Shown: positions 5,512-11,909 of the stretch, in pieces | How the letters are laid out: each line of letters starts with the position of its first letter | Numbering within the stretch: position 1 is the stretch's first letter | Source: Helicobacter sp. | GTDB taxonomy: Bacteria > Campylobacterota > Campylobacteria > Campylobacterales > Helicobacteraceae | Assembly: GCF_022511165.1 (NCBI RefSeq) | Contig: NZ_JAFLSB010000045.1 | Span: forward strand, 1-11,909 | Length of the DNA: 11,909 bases | Direction of reading: 5' to 3' | Program-made: the position numbers and the translations under genes | Notes under the pieces: generated by a model | Seen by the model: the letters and a program-made list of their open reading frames with translations, nothing else | What the model was told of the DNA's origin: nothing | Database searches by the model: none

Positions 5512-6291
5512 CTATTTTTTATTATAAGAAGTTGTGTGTATGCCTTGTTCATATAAAAATGTTCGTAGAAGTTTATATTCATCTTTGGTAAAAAATCGTT
5601 TTTTACCAACGGGCAGGGCGTTTAAATGCACAAAACCATAACTTATGCGCCTTAAATCTAACACTTGCGCACCAAATGCACCAAAAAACCGCCTCAATTC
5701 GCGATTTTTCCCCTCTGTAATATGCACTTTAATCCTGCTATATTTGGCATCATTTTTAAGAATCTCATACGCGCTAAAAGGTGCAAAATCCATAGATGTA
5801 ATGTTGCTTTTATAATGCCCACCTCTACGCGCATTTTCGCATACAAAGCCCTCTTGCATAGCCTGTATTATCTCTTGGGTAATAGGTGCATTGATTTTCA
5901 AAATATAGCCACGTTCTAGGGGAGATTCCATAAGGGCTTTTGCCACGCTCACACTATCTGTGAGGATAAGCACCCCTTCACTTGCAAAATCAAGTCGCCC
6001 TACATATCTAAAATGCCTAAATTTCTCCCCTAAACTCTCATATATCACACGTCTTCCACGAGCATCGCTTTTACTCACAAGCTCACCTTTTGGTTTATGA
6101 TATACAATACAGGTAAAATGTTCTTTGGGGGCAAGCTTTTTCCCATCAATAAACACATTATCACCGGCTTTAAGCACATAATGAGAATCTACCTTTATGC
6201 GCCCTACCTTTATGCGCCCCTCTTGTATAAGCTTATCCGCCTCTCTACGAGAATAACTACTATGATGAGCGATGTATTGGTTAAGACGCAT
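5512..6291 (-). CDS. rluB: rRNA pseudouridine synthase, RsuA/RluB family
   Basis: Isomerises a uridine in ribosomal RNA to pseudouridine; family members act on 23S (RluB, E, F) or 16S (RsuA). It is 259 residues. An N-terminal S4 RNA-binding domain covers about 1-50 (MRLNQYIAHHSSYSRREADK). The catalytic domain carries the HKPKGELVS motif (65-73) and GRLDFASEGVLILTD (98-112), whose Asp 101 is the nucleophile. GKNRELRRFFGAFG, the conserved C-terminal motif, lies near residue 194. A perfect 15-base tandem duplication repeats GRIKV (25-29 and 30-34) within the S4 domain. The ATG at 6291 shares one base with the TAA of the upstream Sel1-repeat gene (TAATG), indicating translational coupling. Assignment to the family is firm; the exact target (RluB rather than RsuA/RluE/RluF) is inferred. 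Confidence 0.92.
   Translation of the reverse strand: MRLNQYIAHHSSYSRREADKLIQEGRIKVGRIKVDSHYVLKAGDNVFIDGKKLAPKEHFTCIVYHKPKGELVSKSDARGRRVIYESLGEKFRHFRYVGRLDFASEGVLILTDSVSVAKALMESPLERGYILKINAPITQEIIQAMQEGFVCENARRGGHYKSNITSMDFAPFSAYEILKNDAKYSRIKVHITEGKNRELRRFFGAFGAQVLDLRRISYGFVHLNALPVGKKRFFTKDEYKLLRTFLYEQGIHTTSYNKK
6189..6218. repeat. Perfect 15-base tandem duplication in rluB
   Basis: CTACCTTTATGCGCC occurs twice back to back, at 6189-6203 and 6204-6218, with no mismatch. Because 15 is a multiple of 3 the reading frame is kept and five residues (GRIKV) are doubled. Removing one copy gives EGRIKVDSHYVLKAGD, which aligns more naturally with S4 domains of relatives such as E. coli RluB (EAGRVSVDGKIAKLGD). 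Confidence 0.95.
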
Positions 6292-7397
6292 TATTTCAAG
6301 CCAGACAAAAAGCTATTCCCTGCGCTTACACTTCCTCTAGTTTTCATTAGTGAGTAATTATTACAACCAGATTCTAAACCATAATCACAAGCCAAACCAA
6401 AAAGCTCAATAGCCTTGCGTTTATCTTGTCTCACACCAAAGCCCCCATCATAAAGCACACCAAGATTATTACAGCTTGGAATATGCCCACTATCGCAAGC
6501 AAGTGTAAAATATTTTGCTGCATTATAGTAGCTTTGCTCCGCACCATTTGAGCCTGTGGCATACATCCAGCCTAGATTCCCACACCCTACAATATCACCT
6601 TGCTGACACGCGACATAATTCATCTCTACATAGCCCATTTTATCTTTTGTCATTCCATAAATATTATAGGTATTGCTCATAAGCCCAAGATTGTAGCAGC
6701 CCAAATCACTTCCAAGCTGACACGCGCGATCATAAAATGCCAATGCTCTTTGATAGTCTTTTTTTACACCCACACCATTAGCATACATCCAACCAATATT
6801 TGTGCAGCCTAGAGAATCTCCCCCTTGACAGGCTATTTCATAAAGTTGTGCTGCTTGATCTTTATCTTCTTTAACGCCTTGCCCATTATCATATGCCATT
6901 GCAAGATTTGCACACGCTACCGCATCACCCCCTACACACGCTTTATAATAATAATGCACTGCTTTTTGAGGTTCAGGCATACCTGTATTTGCACCATACA
7001 TATAAATAAGCCCTGTGCCAAAGCAACCCGCCGCATTTCCCTGCTCACAAGATTGTGCGAAAAGTCCCAATGCACTCTCATAATCACCATCTCTTGCAAA
7101 AGCCATAGCCGACTTAAGCGCAGTATTAGATTGATTAACTTTTTCAAGCATATTATCAATAGGTGCGCCACCAATTTGATTTGCAGGGGTAAGAGGAGCA
7201 GCACCTAAAAGCCCTGAAGGTGTATTTTGCGGTGTAGCATCTTGAGTGGGTGGGGGGGTAGAATCTTGCGCATTTGGGGGTGTTGCATCAGTTGCTTGAG
7301 GTGCTTGAGTGAGTGTGCCTTCACTCTCCGCTGGTTCTGCCACACTTACCACCACAACGCACATCATAGCCCATATAAGCGCAAAAATTACTCTCAT
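6291..7397 (-). CDS. Secreted Sel1-like repeat protein, Hcp-like
   Basis: A 368-residue exported protein of the Sel1-like/Hcp type; H. pylori relatives (HcpA-E) are secreted cysteine-rich proteins that bind penicillin derivatives weakly and provoke immune responses. A hydrophobic signal segment (3-20, likely cleaved near VAE) is followed by a Pro/Thr/Gln/Ala-rich linker (28-75) with imperfect eight-residue repeats (ATPPNAQD, STPPPTQD, ATPQNTPS). Seven Sel1 repeats of 36-38 residues run from about 93 to 350. Each holds a Cys-X7-Cys pair: 117/125, 154/162, 190/198, 226/234, 264/272, 301/309 and 337/345, the disulfide pattern of Hcp proteins. The fifth repeat is irregular (SNTYNIYGMTKDKMGYVEMN). 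A GAGGG site precedes the ATG. Its role here is unknown; beta-lactamase activity should not be assumed. Confidence 0.9.
   Translation of the reverse strand: MRVIFALIWAMMCVVVVSVAEPAESEGTLTQAPQATDATPPNAQDSTPPPTQDATPQNTPSGLLGAAPLTPANQIGGAPIDNMLEKVNQSNTALKSAMAFARDGDYESALGLFAQSCEQGNAAGCFGTGLIYMYGANTGMPEPQKAVHYYYKACVGGDAVACANLAMAYDNGQGVKEDKDQAAQLYEIACQGGDSLGCTNIGWMYANGVGVKKDYQRALAFYDRACQLGSDLGCYNLGLMSNTYNIYGMTKDKMGYVEMNYVACQQGDIVGCGNLGWMYATGSNGAEQSYYNAAKYFTLACDSGHIPSCNNLGVLYDGGFGVRQDKRKAIELFGLACDYGLESGCNNYSLMKTRGSVSAGNSFLSGLK
7252..7258. repeat. G7 homopolymer in the Sel1-gene linker
   Basis: Seven consecutive G on the plus strand (C7 in the coding strand), preceded by GGGT, encode part of the Pro-rich linker (STPPPTQ). 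A G5 run follows at 7275-7279. One-base slippage would shift the frame after only about 45 codons and cut off all Sel1 repeats. The tract is shorter than typical Helicobacter phase-variable tracts. Confidence 0.6.
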
Positions 7398-7424
7398 TAC
7401 TTTACCCTCATTTATCTAAATTTG

Positions 7425-7430
7425 CTTATA
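7425..7430 (-). promoter_or_regulatory. -10 candidate for the Sel1-repeat gene
   Basis: On the minus strand TATAAG lies in GTAGCTATAAGC, about 28 bases before the ATG at 7397. A start near 7418 would give a leader of about 20 bases including the GAGGG ribosome site. The 75-base gap to dapD has room for it, and no terminator hairpin is seen after dapD, so read-through is also possible. Confidence 0.4.
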
Positions 7431-7472
7431 GCTACACGCTAGAAAGCAAAAATAATACCACTTTATGAATCT

Positions 7473-8681
7473 TTAATGCAACGCGCTATTAAGCTCGATT
7501 TTACGATTGCTTCTAAAGGCTATCATTTTACCGCTTTGACTATCACAGCGGAAGTGAATGCCGTGTTTGCCTGAAAGCTCTTTGCCTTTATACAAATTGC
7601 TTTCTTTGACAACAAAGGTATCATTAATTTCGGCAATTTTTTCTGCCTCTTCGGGCTTAATGTAAAATACGCCCCCAGCAAGCACTGCGATACCTCCATC
7701 GACAATACAACCATCGCCCAAACTAATGCCTGTGGCGCTATTAACACCCAAAAGACAATTTTTACCAATGCTAATAGGCTCACTATTGCCACCGCTTAGC
7801 ACGCCTAAAATACTCGCACCCCCACCTATATCTGTGCCTTCACCTACAACCACGCTTGAGCTAATGCGCCCCTCATTCATACACGCGCCCATTGCTCCTG
7901 CATTAAAATTCACATAGCTTGCTCCGGGCATTTGTGTATAACCACCTGTGCCAAGATATGCACCAAAGCGCGTTTTTGCACTATCAAGGAGGCGGATATT
8001 ATCATATTGAGGAATAACTTGCATCAAATAGCGAGGGAATTTATCTACAAAATCAATACTTGGAAACTCGCCCTCTATTTTTAAGCGCACTTCATTTTCT
8101 CGTAAGTAGTCAAGCTCATAGGGTTTATTGCCACTCCACGCGACATTTTGCAAAAGCCCAAAAATTCCATCAAGCTGCAATGAGCGCAAAGGAGCTTTTC
8201 CTAAAGAAAGCGCAAGAAGCTTCAAATATGCAGATTCTACACTTTCGCATTTTTCATCTTTATAAATCACACAAAATCGATAGCGACTCCTCCCACCTTT
8301 TGCTTTAAGTTTTCCTTTATTGGCTTGTTTTTGAAGCTCTAAAATCACTTGGATATTTTTATGTGTTTGTGGATCTGCTAAAGCCTCGCTCAAAAAAGGC
8401 GTATAAAGCTCCAAAGCTCTTTTTATAAAAGCTTGATTGATGCCATACACTGCCTCGTTTTCACTTTGAGCAATCAACTCGGCTTCTTGTGCGCTTTGGC
8501 AAAGCACCGCATAAGTGCCTAGATTCTCTCCTTGCCAATTCAGCACCGGATAAGTCGCACAAAGCGTAGCTTTAGATTTTTTGCCAATATCTACCCGCGC
8601 GATACCAAAGCCCAAAGGGGCTTTATACTCTTCCTTGCTTTGAAACTCATTGACAAATGCTTTAAATTTTTCAACACCCAT
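7473..8681 (-). CDS. dapD: Tetrahydrodipicolinate N-succinyltransferase DapD
   Basis: Cytoplasmic enzyme that succinylates tetrahydrodipicolinate with succinyl-CoA, a step in the succinylase route to diaminopimelate (cell wall) and lysine. It is 402 residues, the long epsilonproteobacterial form (about 401 in H. pylori), not the 274-residue E. coli form. The N-terminal half (1-225) is the lineage-specific portion. A left-handed beta helix of hexapeptide repeats spans about 230-335: RFGAYLGTGGYTQMPGASYV (238-257), FNAGAMGACMNEGRISSS (259-276), GEGTDIGGGASILGVLSGG (280-298), and IGKNCLLGVNSATGISLGDG (305-324). A short C-terminal domain follows. AAGGAGC sits just before the ATG at 8681. No truncation or missing motif is seen. 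Confidence 0.97.
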   Translation of the reverse strand: MGVEKFKAFVNEFQSKEEYKAPLGFGIARVDIGKKSKATLCATYPVLNWQGENLGTYAVLCQSAQEAELIAQSENEAVYGINQAFIKRALELYTPFLSEALADPQTHKNIQVILELQKQANKGKLKAKGGRSRYRFCVIYKDEKCESVESAYLKLLALSLGKAPLRSLQLDGIFGLLQNVAWSGNKPYELDYLRENEVRLKIEGEFPSIDFVDKFPRYLMQVIPQYDNIRLLDSAKTRFGAYLGTGGYTQMPGASYVNFNAGAMGACMNEGRISSSVVVGEGTDIGGGASILGVLSGGNSEPISIGKNCLLGVNSATGISLGDGCIVDGGIAVLAGGVFYIKPEEAEKIAEINDTFVVKESNLYKGKELSGKHGIHFRCDSQSGKMIAFRSNRKIELNSALH

Positions 8682-8711
8682 TTTTGCTCCTTAAATCAAT
8701 GAAATAATCTT

Positions 8712-8717
8712 ATTGTA
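8712..8717 (-). promoter_or_regulatory. -10 candidate for dapD
   Basis: In the 47-base gap between the upstream membrane-protein gene and dapD, the minus strand reads ACTATACAATAAG. TACAAT (8717-8712) is placed to start a transcript near 8705, giving a leader of about 24 bases ending in AAGGAGC. This would let dapD be expressed apart from hemL. Confidence 0.4.
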
Positions 8718-8728
8718 TAGTATCTAAG

Positions 8729-9262
8729 CTACATTTTGGTATGCCCTGTCCTTGCTATGCCCTGCACTCCTAGAGCAACAAATACCACCATAGCCGCACT
8801 TAAGCCTATAAAAAACCACTGAAGTGACATCAGCTGATGCTCAAGGAGCAAAATAATCATCAATCCAAAAAGCACATAGCTTACCACACGCAAAAATGAC
8901 AAACTCATTTGCGCTCCTATCACAAAGCGCGTGGAAAATTGTGTATTTTTATCTTCTTCTTGCACCTTTTGCAATTCTTGATTCTGTTCTTGCAGGGATT
9001 CTTGGCTATTTTGTCGTAAGCTTTCTTGCTGCTTAGCTATTTCATTTGGCATACTTTTTTGAGATTCTTCTTGCATATTTGCCTTTACGCGTTTAAATAA
9101 AGCGATAAATGAACTTCCCACCACAAGCGCAAAGCCCACAAATCCTACCTCAAAACTCGCCAGAGATTCTACGCCCTGCATAAAGGCAATAGCTCCCCCA
9201 CAAAGCGCAATTATTCCTACAAGAGCTATGCCTACATATACAAATCTAGTAATATTTGCCAT
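8729..9262 (-). CDS. Four-helix membrane protein of unknown function
   Basis: 177 residues with four predicted transmembrane helices: about 8-29, 38-56, 121-140 and 147-166. Between helices 2 and 3 lies a hydrophilic segment (about 57-112) rich in Gln, Glu and Ser with a loose repeat (QQESLRQNSQESLQEQNQELQ region), probably a coiled or disordered cytoplasmic loop. In-frame ATGs occur at 9277 and 9274, but the ATG at 9262 has GAGGA placed 5 bases upstream, so I start there. It overlaps the end of the AtpI/AtpZ-like gene by 17 bases. No catalytic motif is visible and I do not recognise the family. Its place after hemL and an AtpI/AtpZ-like gene appears to be an epsilonproteobacterial arrangement, which I recall only loosely. 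Confidence 0.85.
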   Translation of the reverse strand: MANITRFVYVGIALVGIIALCGGAIAFMQGVESLASFEVGFVGFALVVGSSFIALFKRVKANMQEESQKSMPNEIAKQQESLRQNSQESLQEQNQELQKVQEEDKNTQFSTRFVIGAQMSLSFLRVVSYVLFGLMIILLLEHQLMSLQWFFIGLSAAMVVFVALGVQGIARTGHTKM

Positions 9263-9692
9263 TACTATCCTCATCATCTTCGCCCTTGTAGCTATAACGA
9301 GGATGCGATGCTAATTCTTGTGCTTCTTTTTGCGCCCTTTTATACGCACGATAGAGATTTAAAAATGCCGCTGCAATGCCCCATACCACGCCAAGCCAAA
9401 AAAGCCATTTTTGCCCACTCACTCGCTCTAAAAGTATGCCAATCCCCACACCCAAAAGCACCGCCACCACGATAGAAATGCCCACGCTCAAATCATTTGC
9501 CCCACTCACTACAATACCAAGTGTGGGTTTTTCTTGTGAAGATTTTTCTGCACTCTTTTGATAAGATACATTCATTTCCTTATGTGTCTCATCACTTTTA
9601 GAATCCTTAGAATCTTGCGTATTTGCACTTGATTCTAAAATTTGCGCATCGCGCATATTTTCTTGCTTTGGCGCATTTTCTTTTTCGCTCAT
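9246..9692 (-). CDS. AtpI/AtpZ-like small membrane protein
   Basis: 148 residues from the ATG at 9692. A long polar, likely disordered N-terminus (1-57, rich in Ser, Asp, Glu, Lys) precedes a domain resembling ATPase_gene1 (AtpI/AtpZ). That domain comprises GANDLSVGISIVVAVLLGVGIG (helix 1, about 66-88), a short SGQKWL turn, and FWLGVVWGIAAAFLNLYRAYKRA (helix 2, about 98-116), with an acidic tail. Relatives assist F-type ATP synthase c-ring assembly or carry Mg2+, but usually sit next to atp genes; none are here. An upstream in-frame ATG at 9710 would overlap hemL by 11 bases but has no good ribosome site, whereas AAGAGAG precedes 9692. It is coupled to hemL and to the following membrane protein. 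Family call is moderate to good; function is inferred. Confidence 0.8.
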   Translation of the reverse strand: MSEKENAPKQENMRDAQILESSANTQDSKDSKSDETHKEMNVSYQKSAEKSSQEKPTLGIVVSGANDLSVGISIVVAVLLGVGIGILLERVSGQKWLFWLGVVWGIAAAFLNLYRAYKRAQKEAQELASHPRYSYKGEDDEDSNGKYY

Positions 9693-9699
9693 TGCTCTC

Positions 9700-10995
9700 T
9701 TATCCCTCATTCACAATTTCGCTAAAAGCCTCTTTGGCTTTAGCAATCACTTCATCAATGAGATTTTTATCCATCGCACTACAAATAAAGCCTGTTTCAA
9801 ATTGCGAACACGCAAAATACACGCCTTTTTGAAGCATTTTTTGATGAAATTTTGCAAACATCTCTGTATCGCTACATTTAGCATCATCAAAATTTTTCAC
9901 CGCCTTTTTATTAAAGAAAAAGCCAAACATACTTCCTCTACAATCCACTTGCAAAGGGATTTTATGTGCCAAAGCTGCAGCCTTTAAGCCCTCAATTAAA
10001 TGTTGAGCGAGATGCTGCAGATTCTCATATAAATGCGGATTGGCTTTGATTTGGCATAAAGTCGCTATGCCCGCACTTACTGCGATAGGATTCCCACTCA
10101 ATGTGCCAGCTTGATACACACCCCCCACAGGAGAGAGCATATCCATAATATCTGCTCTCCCGCCAAAAGCTGCTAAAGGCATACCCCCACCAATAACCTT
10201 GCCATAAGTAACCAAATCCGCCTCTACATTGTAGATTCCAATCGCACCCTGCAATCCTGCTCTAAAGCCACTCATCACTTCATCAATAATTAAAAGCGCA
10301 TTATGTTTATTGCACAATGCTCTTAAATCCTGCATAAAAGCCTTATCTGCAGGAACAAAGCCCATATTTCCAGCCAAAGCTTCAATAATCACGCACGCTA
10401 CATTTTTACTTGTTTCAAAGCAAGCGCGCACAGATTCTATATCATTATATCGCGCCACAAGTGTGTGCTTAGATATATCATTTGGCACACCCGGTGAGCT
10501 TGGTGTGCCAAAAGTCGCACAACCACTTCCCGCACTCACAAGCAAACTATCAGAATGTCCGTGGTAGCAACCCTCAAATTTGATAATATCATCTTTTTGC
10601 GTATATGCCCTTGCTAAACGCAACGCGCTCATTGTCGCCTCTGTGCCAGAATTGACAAGGCGCATTTTTTCCACACTTTGTGTAAGGGAGATAATGAGCT
10701 TTACAAGTGTTGTTTCTTTTTCTGTGGGCGCACCAAAGCTTAATCCATCTTTGATTGCACTCATCAATGCGGATTCTATGGATTCATCAGCGTGCCCAAA
10801 GATGAGAGGTCCCCAACTTTGCACAAAGTCAATATAGGCATTATTATCCTCATCATAAATATATGCCCCCTTGCCTCTAGCGATAAATCGTGGTGTGCCA
10901 CCCACTGAAGCAAATGCCCTTACAGGAGAATTTACTCCCCCGGGAATGACTTGCTTTGCCTCATTAAAATCATTAATACTTTGTAAAATATTCAT
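9700..10995 (-). CDS. hemL: Glutamate-1-semialdehyde 2,1-aminomutase HemL
   Basis: PLP-dependent cytoplasmic enzyme converting glutamate-1-semialdehyde to 5-aminolevulinate in the C5 route to haem. It is 431 residues, normal for the family (about 426-430). Landmarks: IPGGVNSPVRAF (17-28), FVQSWGPLIFGH (57-68), NSGTEATMSALRLAR (115-129), EGCYHGHSDSLL (141-152), LLIIDEVMSGFR (234-245) with the PLP-pyridine Asp 238, TYGKVIGGGMPLAAFGG (263-279) with the PLP-binding Lys 266, and GTLSGNP (297-303). AAAGGA precedes the ATG with 7 bases spacing. It heads the gene run toward dapD, with its stop close to the next gene's start. Confidence 0.98.
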   Translation of the reverse strand: MNILQSINDFNEAKQVIPGGVNSPVRAFASVGGTPRFIARGKGAYIYDEDNNAYIDFVQSWGPLIFGHADESIESALMSAIKDGLSFGAPTEKETTLVKLIISLTQSVEKMRLVNSGTEATMSALRLARAYTQKDDIIKFEGCYHGHSDSLLVSAGSGCATFGTPSSPGVPNDISKHTLVARYNDIESVRACFETSKNVACVIIEALAGNMGFVPADKAFMQDLRALCNKHNALLIIDEVMSGFRAGLQGAIGIYNVEADLVTYGKVIGGGMPLAAFGGRADIMDMLSPVGGVYQAGTLSGNPIAVSAGIATLCQIKANPHLYENLQHLAQHLIEGLKAAALAHKIPLQVDCRGSMFGFFFNKKAVKNFDDAKCSDTEMFAKFHQKMLQKGVYFACSQFETGFICSAMDKNLIDEVIAKAKEAFSEIVNEG

Positions 10996-11029
10996 TTGTA
11001 ATCCTTTGCGCTACCCAAAAATAAACTTC

Positions 11030-11035
11030 ATTATA
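11030..11035 (-). promoter_or_regulatory. TATAAT -10 box for hemL
   Basis: The minus strand reads TTTGCTATAATGAAG, a perfect TATAAT with an upstream TGC (extended -10), 35-40 bases before the hemL ATG. Transcription would start near 11023, giving a leader of about 28 bases that carries AAAGGA. No -35 is obvious. Confidence 0.65.
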
Positions 11036-11055
11036 GCAAATCCCTTTTTAAATCA

Positions 11056-11088
11056 TTGTAAATACAAATCCCCATTTTCTCTATGGGG
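11056..11088. other. Inverted repeats in the hemL/yceI divergent region
   Basis: Two symmetric elements lie side by side. TTGTAAATACAA (11056-11067) has 5-base arms about a 2-base centre and looks like a regulator half-site pair. CCCCAT-N7-ATGGGG (11070-11088) is a GC-rich 6-base hairpin. They sit just upstream of the hemL -10 and about 65 bases before the yceI-like -10, so an operator for either gene is possible. I cannot match them to a known regulator. Confidence 0.4.
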
Positions 11089-11151
11089 CATAAATGCGTT
11101 ATTTGCTCGTAGTTTTTTCTCTTAACCAATATCAAATACTATTTGTTTTTT

Positions 11152-11194
11152 TATATTATACTTCAAAGCGCATTTTAAATTTTTGTAAAAGGAG
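11152..11194 (+). promoter_or_regulatory. -10 region and ribosome site of the YceI gene
   Basis: A T-rich run leads into TATATTATA (11152-11160), a good Helicobacter-type -10, giving a start near 11167. AAGGAG at 11189-11194 is followed by 5 bases and the ATG at 11200. The leader is about 30 bases. Confidence 0.55.
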
Positions 11195-11199
11195 ACACA

Positions 11200-11781
11200 A
11201 TGAAAAGAATTATCGCAAGTATGGTTCTTTTGGGTGGTATGGCATACGCGGCAACAATTGATACTTCTAAAGCAGAAGTAAAATGGACAGCTTTCAAGAC
11301 ACCTACAAAAGCAGCAGTAACAGGGACATTTGATGATGTGAAATTCAAATTTGGCACACCAGATCAAAATCAAAGCATTGAATCTCAACTTACTAACGCC
11401 ACAGCAACGATTGATGCAAAAAAAGTCAATCTTAATGACGAAGTTAAAAACCAAAATGTGCGCGAAGCTTTCTTTGGTAAATTCAAAAAAACAGAAATCA
11501 AAGTAACTTTCAATAAAGTTGAAGAGGGCAAAGATAAAGGCACGATTTTGGCAAGTGTAACAATGAATGGCAAGACAAACAAAGTGCCTATGCAATATGA
11601 AGTTATAACAAGCGGTAGTAAAAAGCAAGTTGAAAAAAAGATTGTTGCAAAAGGTGTACTTGATTTAAGCGTTTTTGATGCAGAAAGCGCTCGTGCAAAT
11701 TTGCAAAAAGTGGTGGCGGTAGAACACGAAGGTTTGACTTGGCCCCAAGTAGAAATCTCTTTTGAAGCTCCTGTAAAATAA
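11200..11781 (+). CDS. Periplasmic YceI-family protein
   Basis: 193 residues. A signal peptide (MKRIIASMVLLGGMAYA) with likely cleavage after Ala 17 releases a mature protein of about 176 residues. The remainder is a YceI-type lipocalin-like beta barrel: TIDTSKAEVKWTAFKTPTKA near the start, then GTFDDVKFKFG, NATATIDAKKVNLND, FFGKFKKTEIKVTFNKVE, and a C-terminal WPQVEISFEAPVK. Characterised members bind isoprenoids such as polyprenyl or ubiquinone-like molecules; H. pylori has a secreted YceI protein. The common N-terminal motif (D-x-x-H-S/T) is replaced here by DTSKAEVKW, as in the epsilonproteobacterial branch. It is probably monocistronic, with its own promoter and a hairpin after the stop. 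Ligand unknown. Confidence 0.92.
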   Translation: MKRIIASMVLLGGMAYAATIDTSKAEVKWTAFKTPTKAAVTGTFDDVKFKFGTPDQNQSIESQLTNATATIDAKKVNLNDEVKNQNVREAFFGKFKKTEIKVTFNKVEEGKDKGTILASVTMNGKTNKVPMQYEVITSGSKKQVEKKIVAKGVLDLSVFDAESARANLQKVVAVEHEGLTWPQVEISFEAPVK

Positions 11782-11812
11782 GGCTTTTATTTAAAGCTTA
11801 AGTTTTAAACTT

Positions 11813-11838
11813 AGCGCGGATTTTTTAAGATTCGCGCT
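11813..11838 (+). terminator. GC-rich hairpin after the YceI gene
   Basis: AGCGCGGATT (11813-11822) pairs with GATTCGCGCT (11829-11838) over 10 positions including two G-T wobbles, with a six-base loop. It lies 31 bases past the stop and is followed by only a short T-run. A weaker TAAGTTT/AAACTTA hairpin precedes it, and TTTTTTAAG/CTTAAAAAA (11821-11829, 11848-11856) can form an alternative stem. Bases 11839-11909 show no supported gene. Confidence 0.55.
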
Positions 11839-11909
11839 TTGATTAGACTTAAAAAAGCATCTAAAATTATTCCCTCTCAACTTATCTTTATTATTCTCAA
11901 AAATCTTTG

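Noticed and set aside
6825..7208. Plus-strand 127-codon open frame rich in Cys and Ile
   Set aside because: It lies wholly antisense to the Sel1-repeat gene, mirrors its Cys codon pattern, and has no ribosome site. The opposite strand is clearly the gene.
6291..7397. Calling the Sel1-repeat protein a beta-lactamase
   Set aside because: Some databases label Hcp proteins this way, but no serine or metallo-beta-lactamase motif is present. The sequence shows only Sel1 repeats with paired cysteines.
9246..9710. Start of the AtpI/AtpZ-like gene at 9710
   Set aside because: This ATG overlaps hemL and lacks a ribosome site. The ATG at 9692 has a purine-rich AAGAGAG just upstream, though the longer form cannot be excluded.
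11122..11628. Minus-strand 168-codon open frame rich in Phe and Cys
   Set aside because: Shadow of the YceI gene: composition is the reverse complement of Lys-rich coding sequence, and it runs into the YceI promoter.
11791..11909. Open minus-strand frame entering from the right edge and stopping at 11791 (about 38 codons, Lys/Leu-rich end)
   Set aside because: It runs through the terminator-like hairpin, has low-complexity composition and no recognisable domain. AT-rich frames of this length arise by chance, and the start lies outside the window.

Overview
The window looks like chromosome from a Helicobacter, most likely of the enterohepatic group. The DNA is AT-rich. The proteins resemble Helicobacter/Campylobacterales families: an H. 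pylori-type flavodoxin, a long-form DapD, a cysteine-paired Sel1-repeat (Hcp-like) secreted protein, and HemL followed by an AtpI/AtpZ-like protein. The species assignment is inference from protein resemblance only. I see no tRNA, rRNA, IS element, prophage or CRISPR array.

Layout. Bases 1-471 hold the start and most of a flavodoxin gene (fldA, minus strand), cut by the window edge. Bases 723-4145 are a minus-strand methionine ABC importer operon, transcribed metN-metI-metQ-metQ, with two tandem, diverged substrate-binding lipoproteins. Bases 4379-5166 hold a tiny helix-turn-helix protein (minus) and a divergent small lipoprotein (plus). They share a 152-base intergenic region carrying an inverted pair of TAGGTAAA sites; a third copy lies between the HTH gene and metN. 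Bases 5167-5511 contain no established gene. They hold a terminator hairpin, a more GC-rich, strongly self-complementary island that could be a small RNA, and a 44-codon reading frame.

Bases 5512-10995 are a continuous minus-strand run in transcription order: hemL (tetrapyrrole synthesis), an AtpI/AtpZ-like membrane protein, a four-helix membrane protein of unknown function, dapD (lysine/diaminopimelate synthesis), a Sel1-repeat secreted protein, and rluB (rRNA pseudouridine synthase). Short overlaps couple hemL/atpZ-like/membrane protein and, separately, the Sel1 protein/rluB. Candidate -10 boxes precede hemL, dapD and the Sel1 gene. A plus-strand gene for a periplasmic YceI-family protein closes the window at 11200-11781, followed by a hairpin.

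Most of the window is ordinary housekeeping DNA. The points most worth a second look are the structured island at 5314-5377 with two mutually exclusive stems, the TAGGTAAA sites clustered around the HTH gene, the paired MetQ proteins with pocket differences, a perfect 15-base in-frame duplication inside the S4 domain of RluB, and a strand-biased excess of the word GATTCT. I found no clear evidence of a wholly new multi-gene system.
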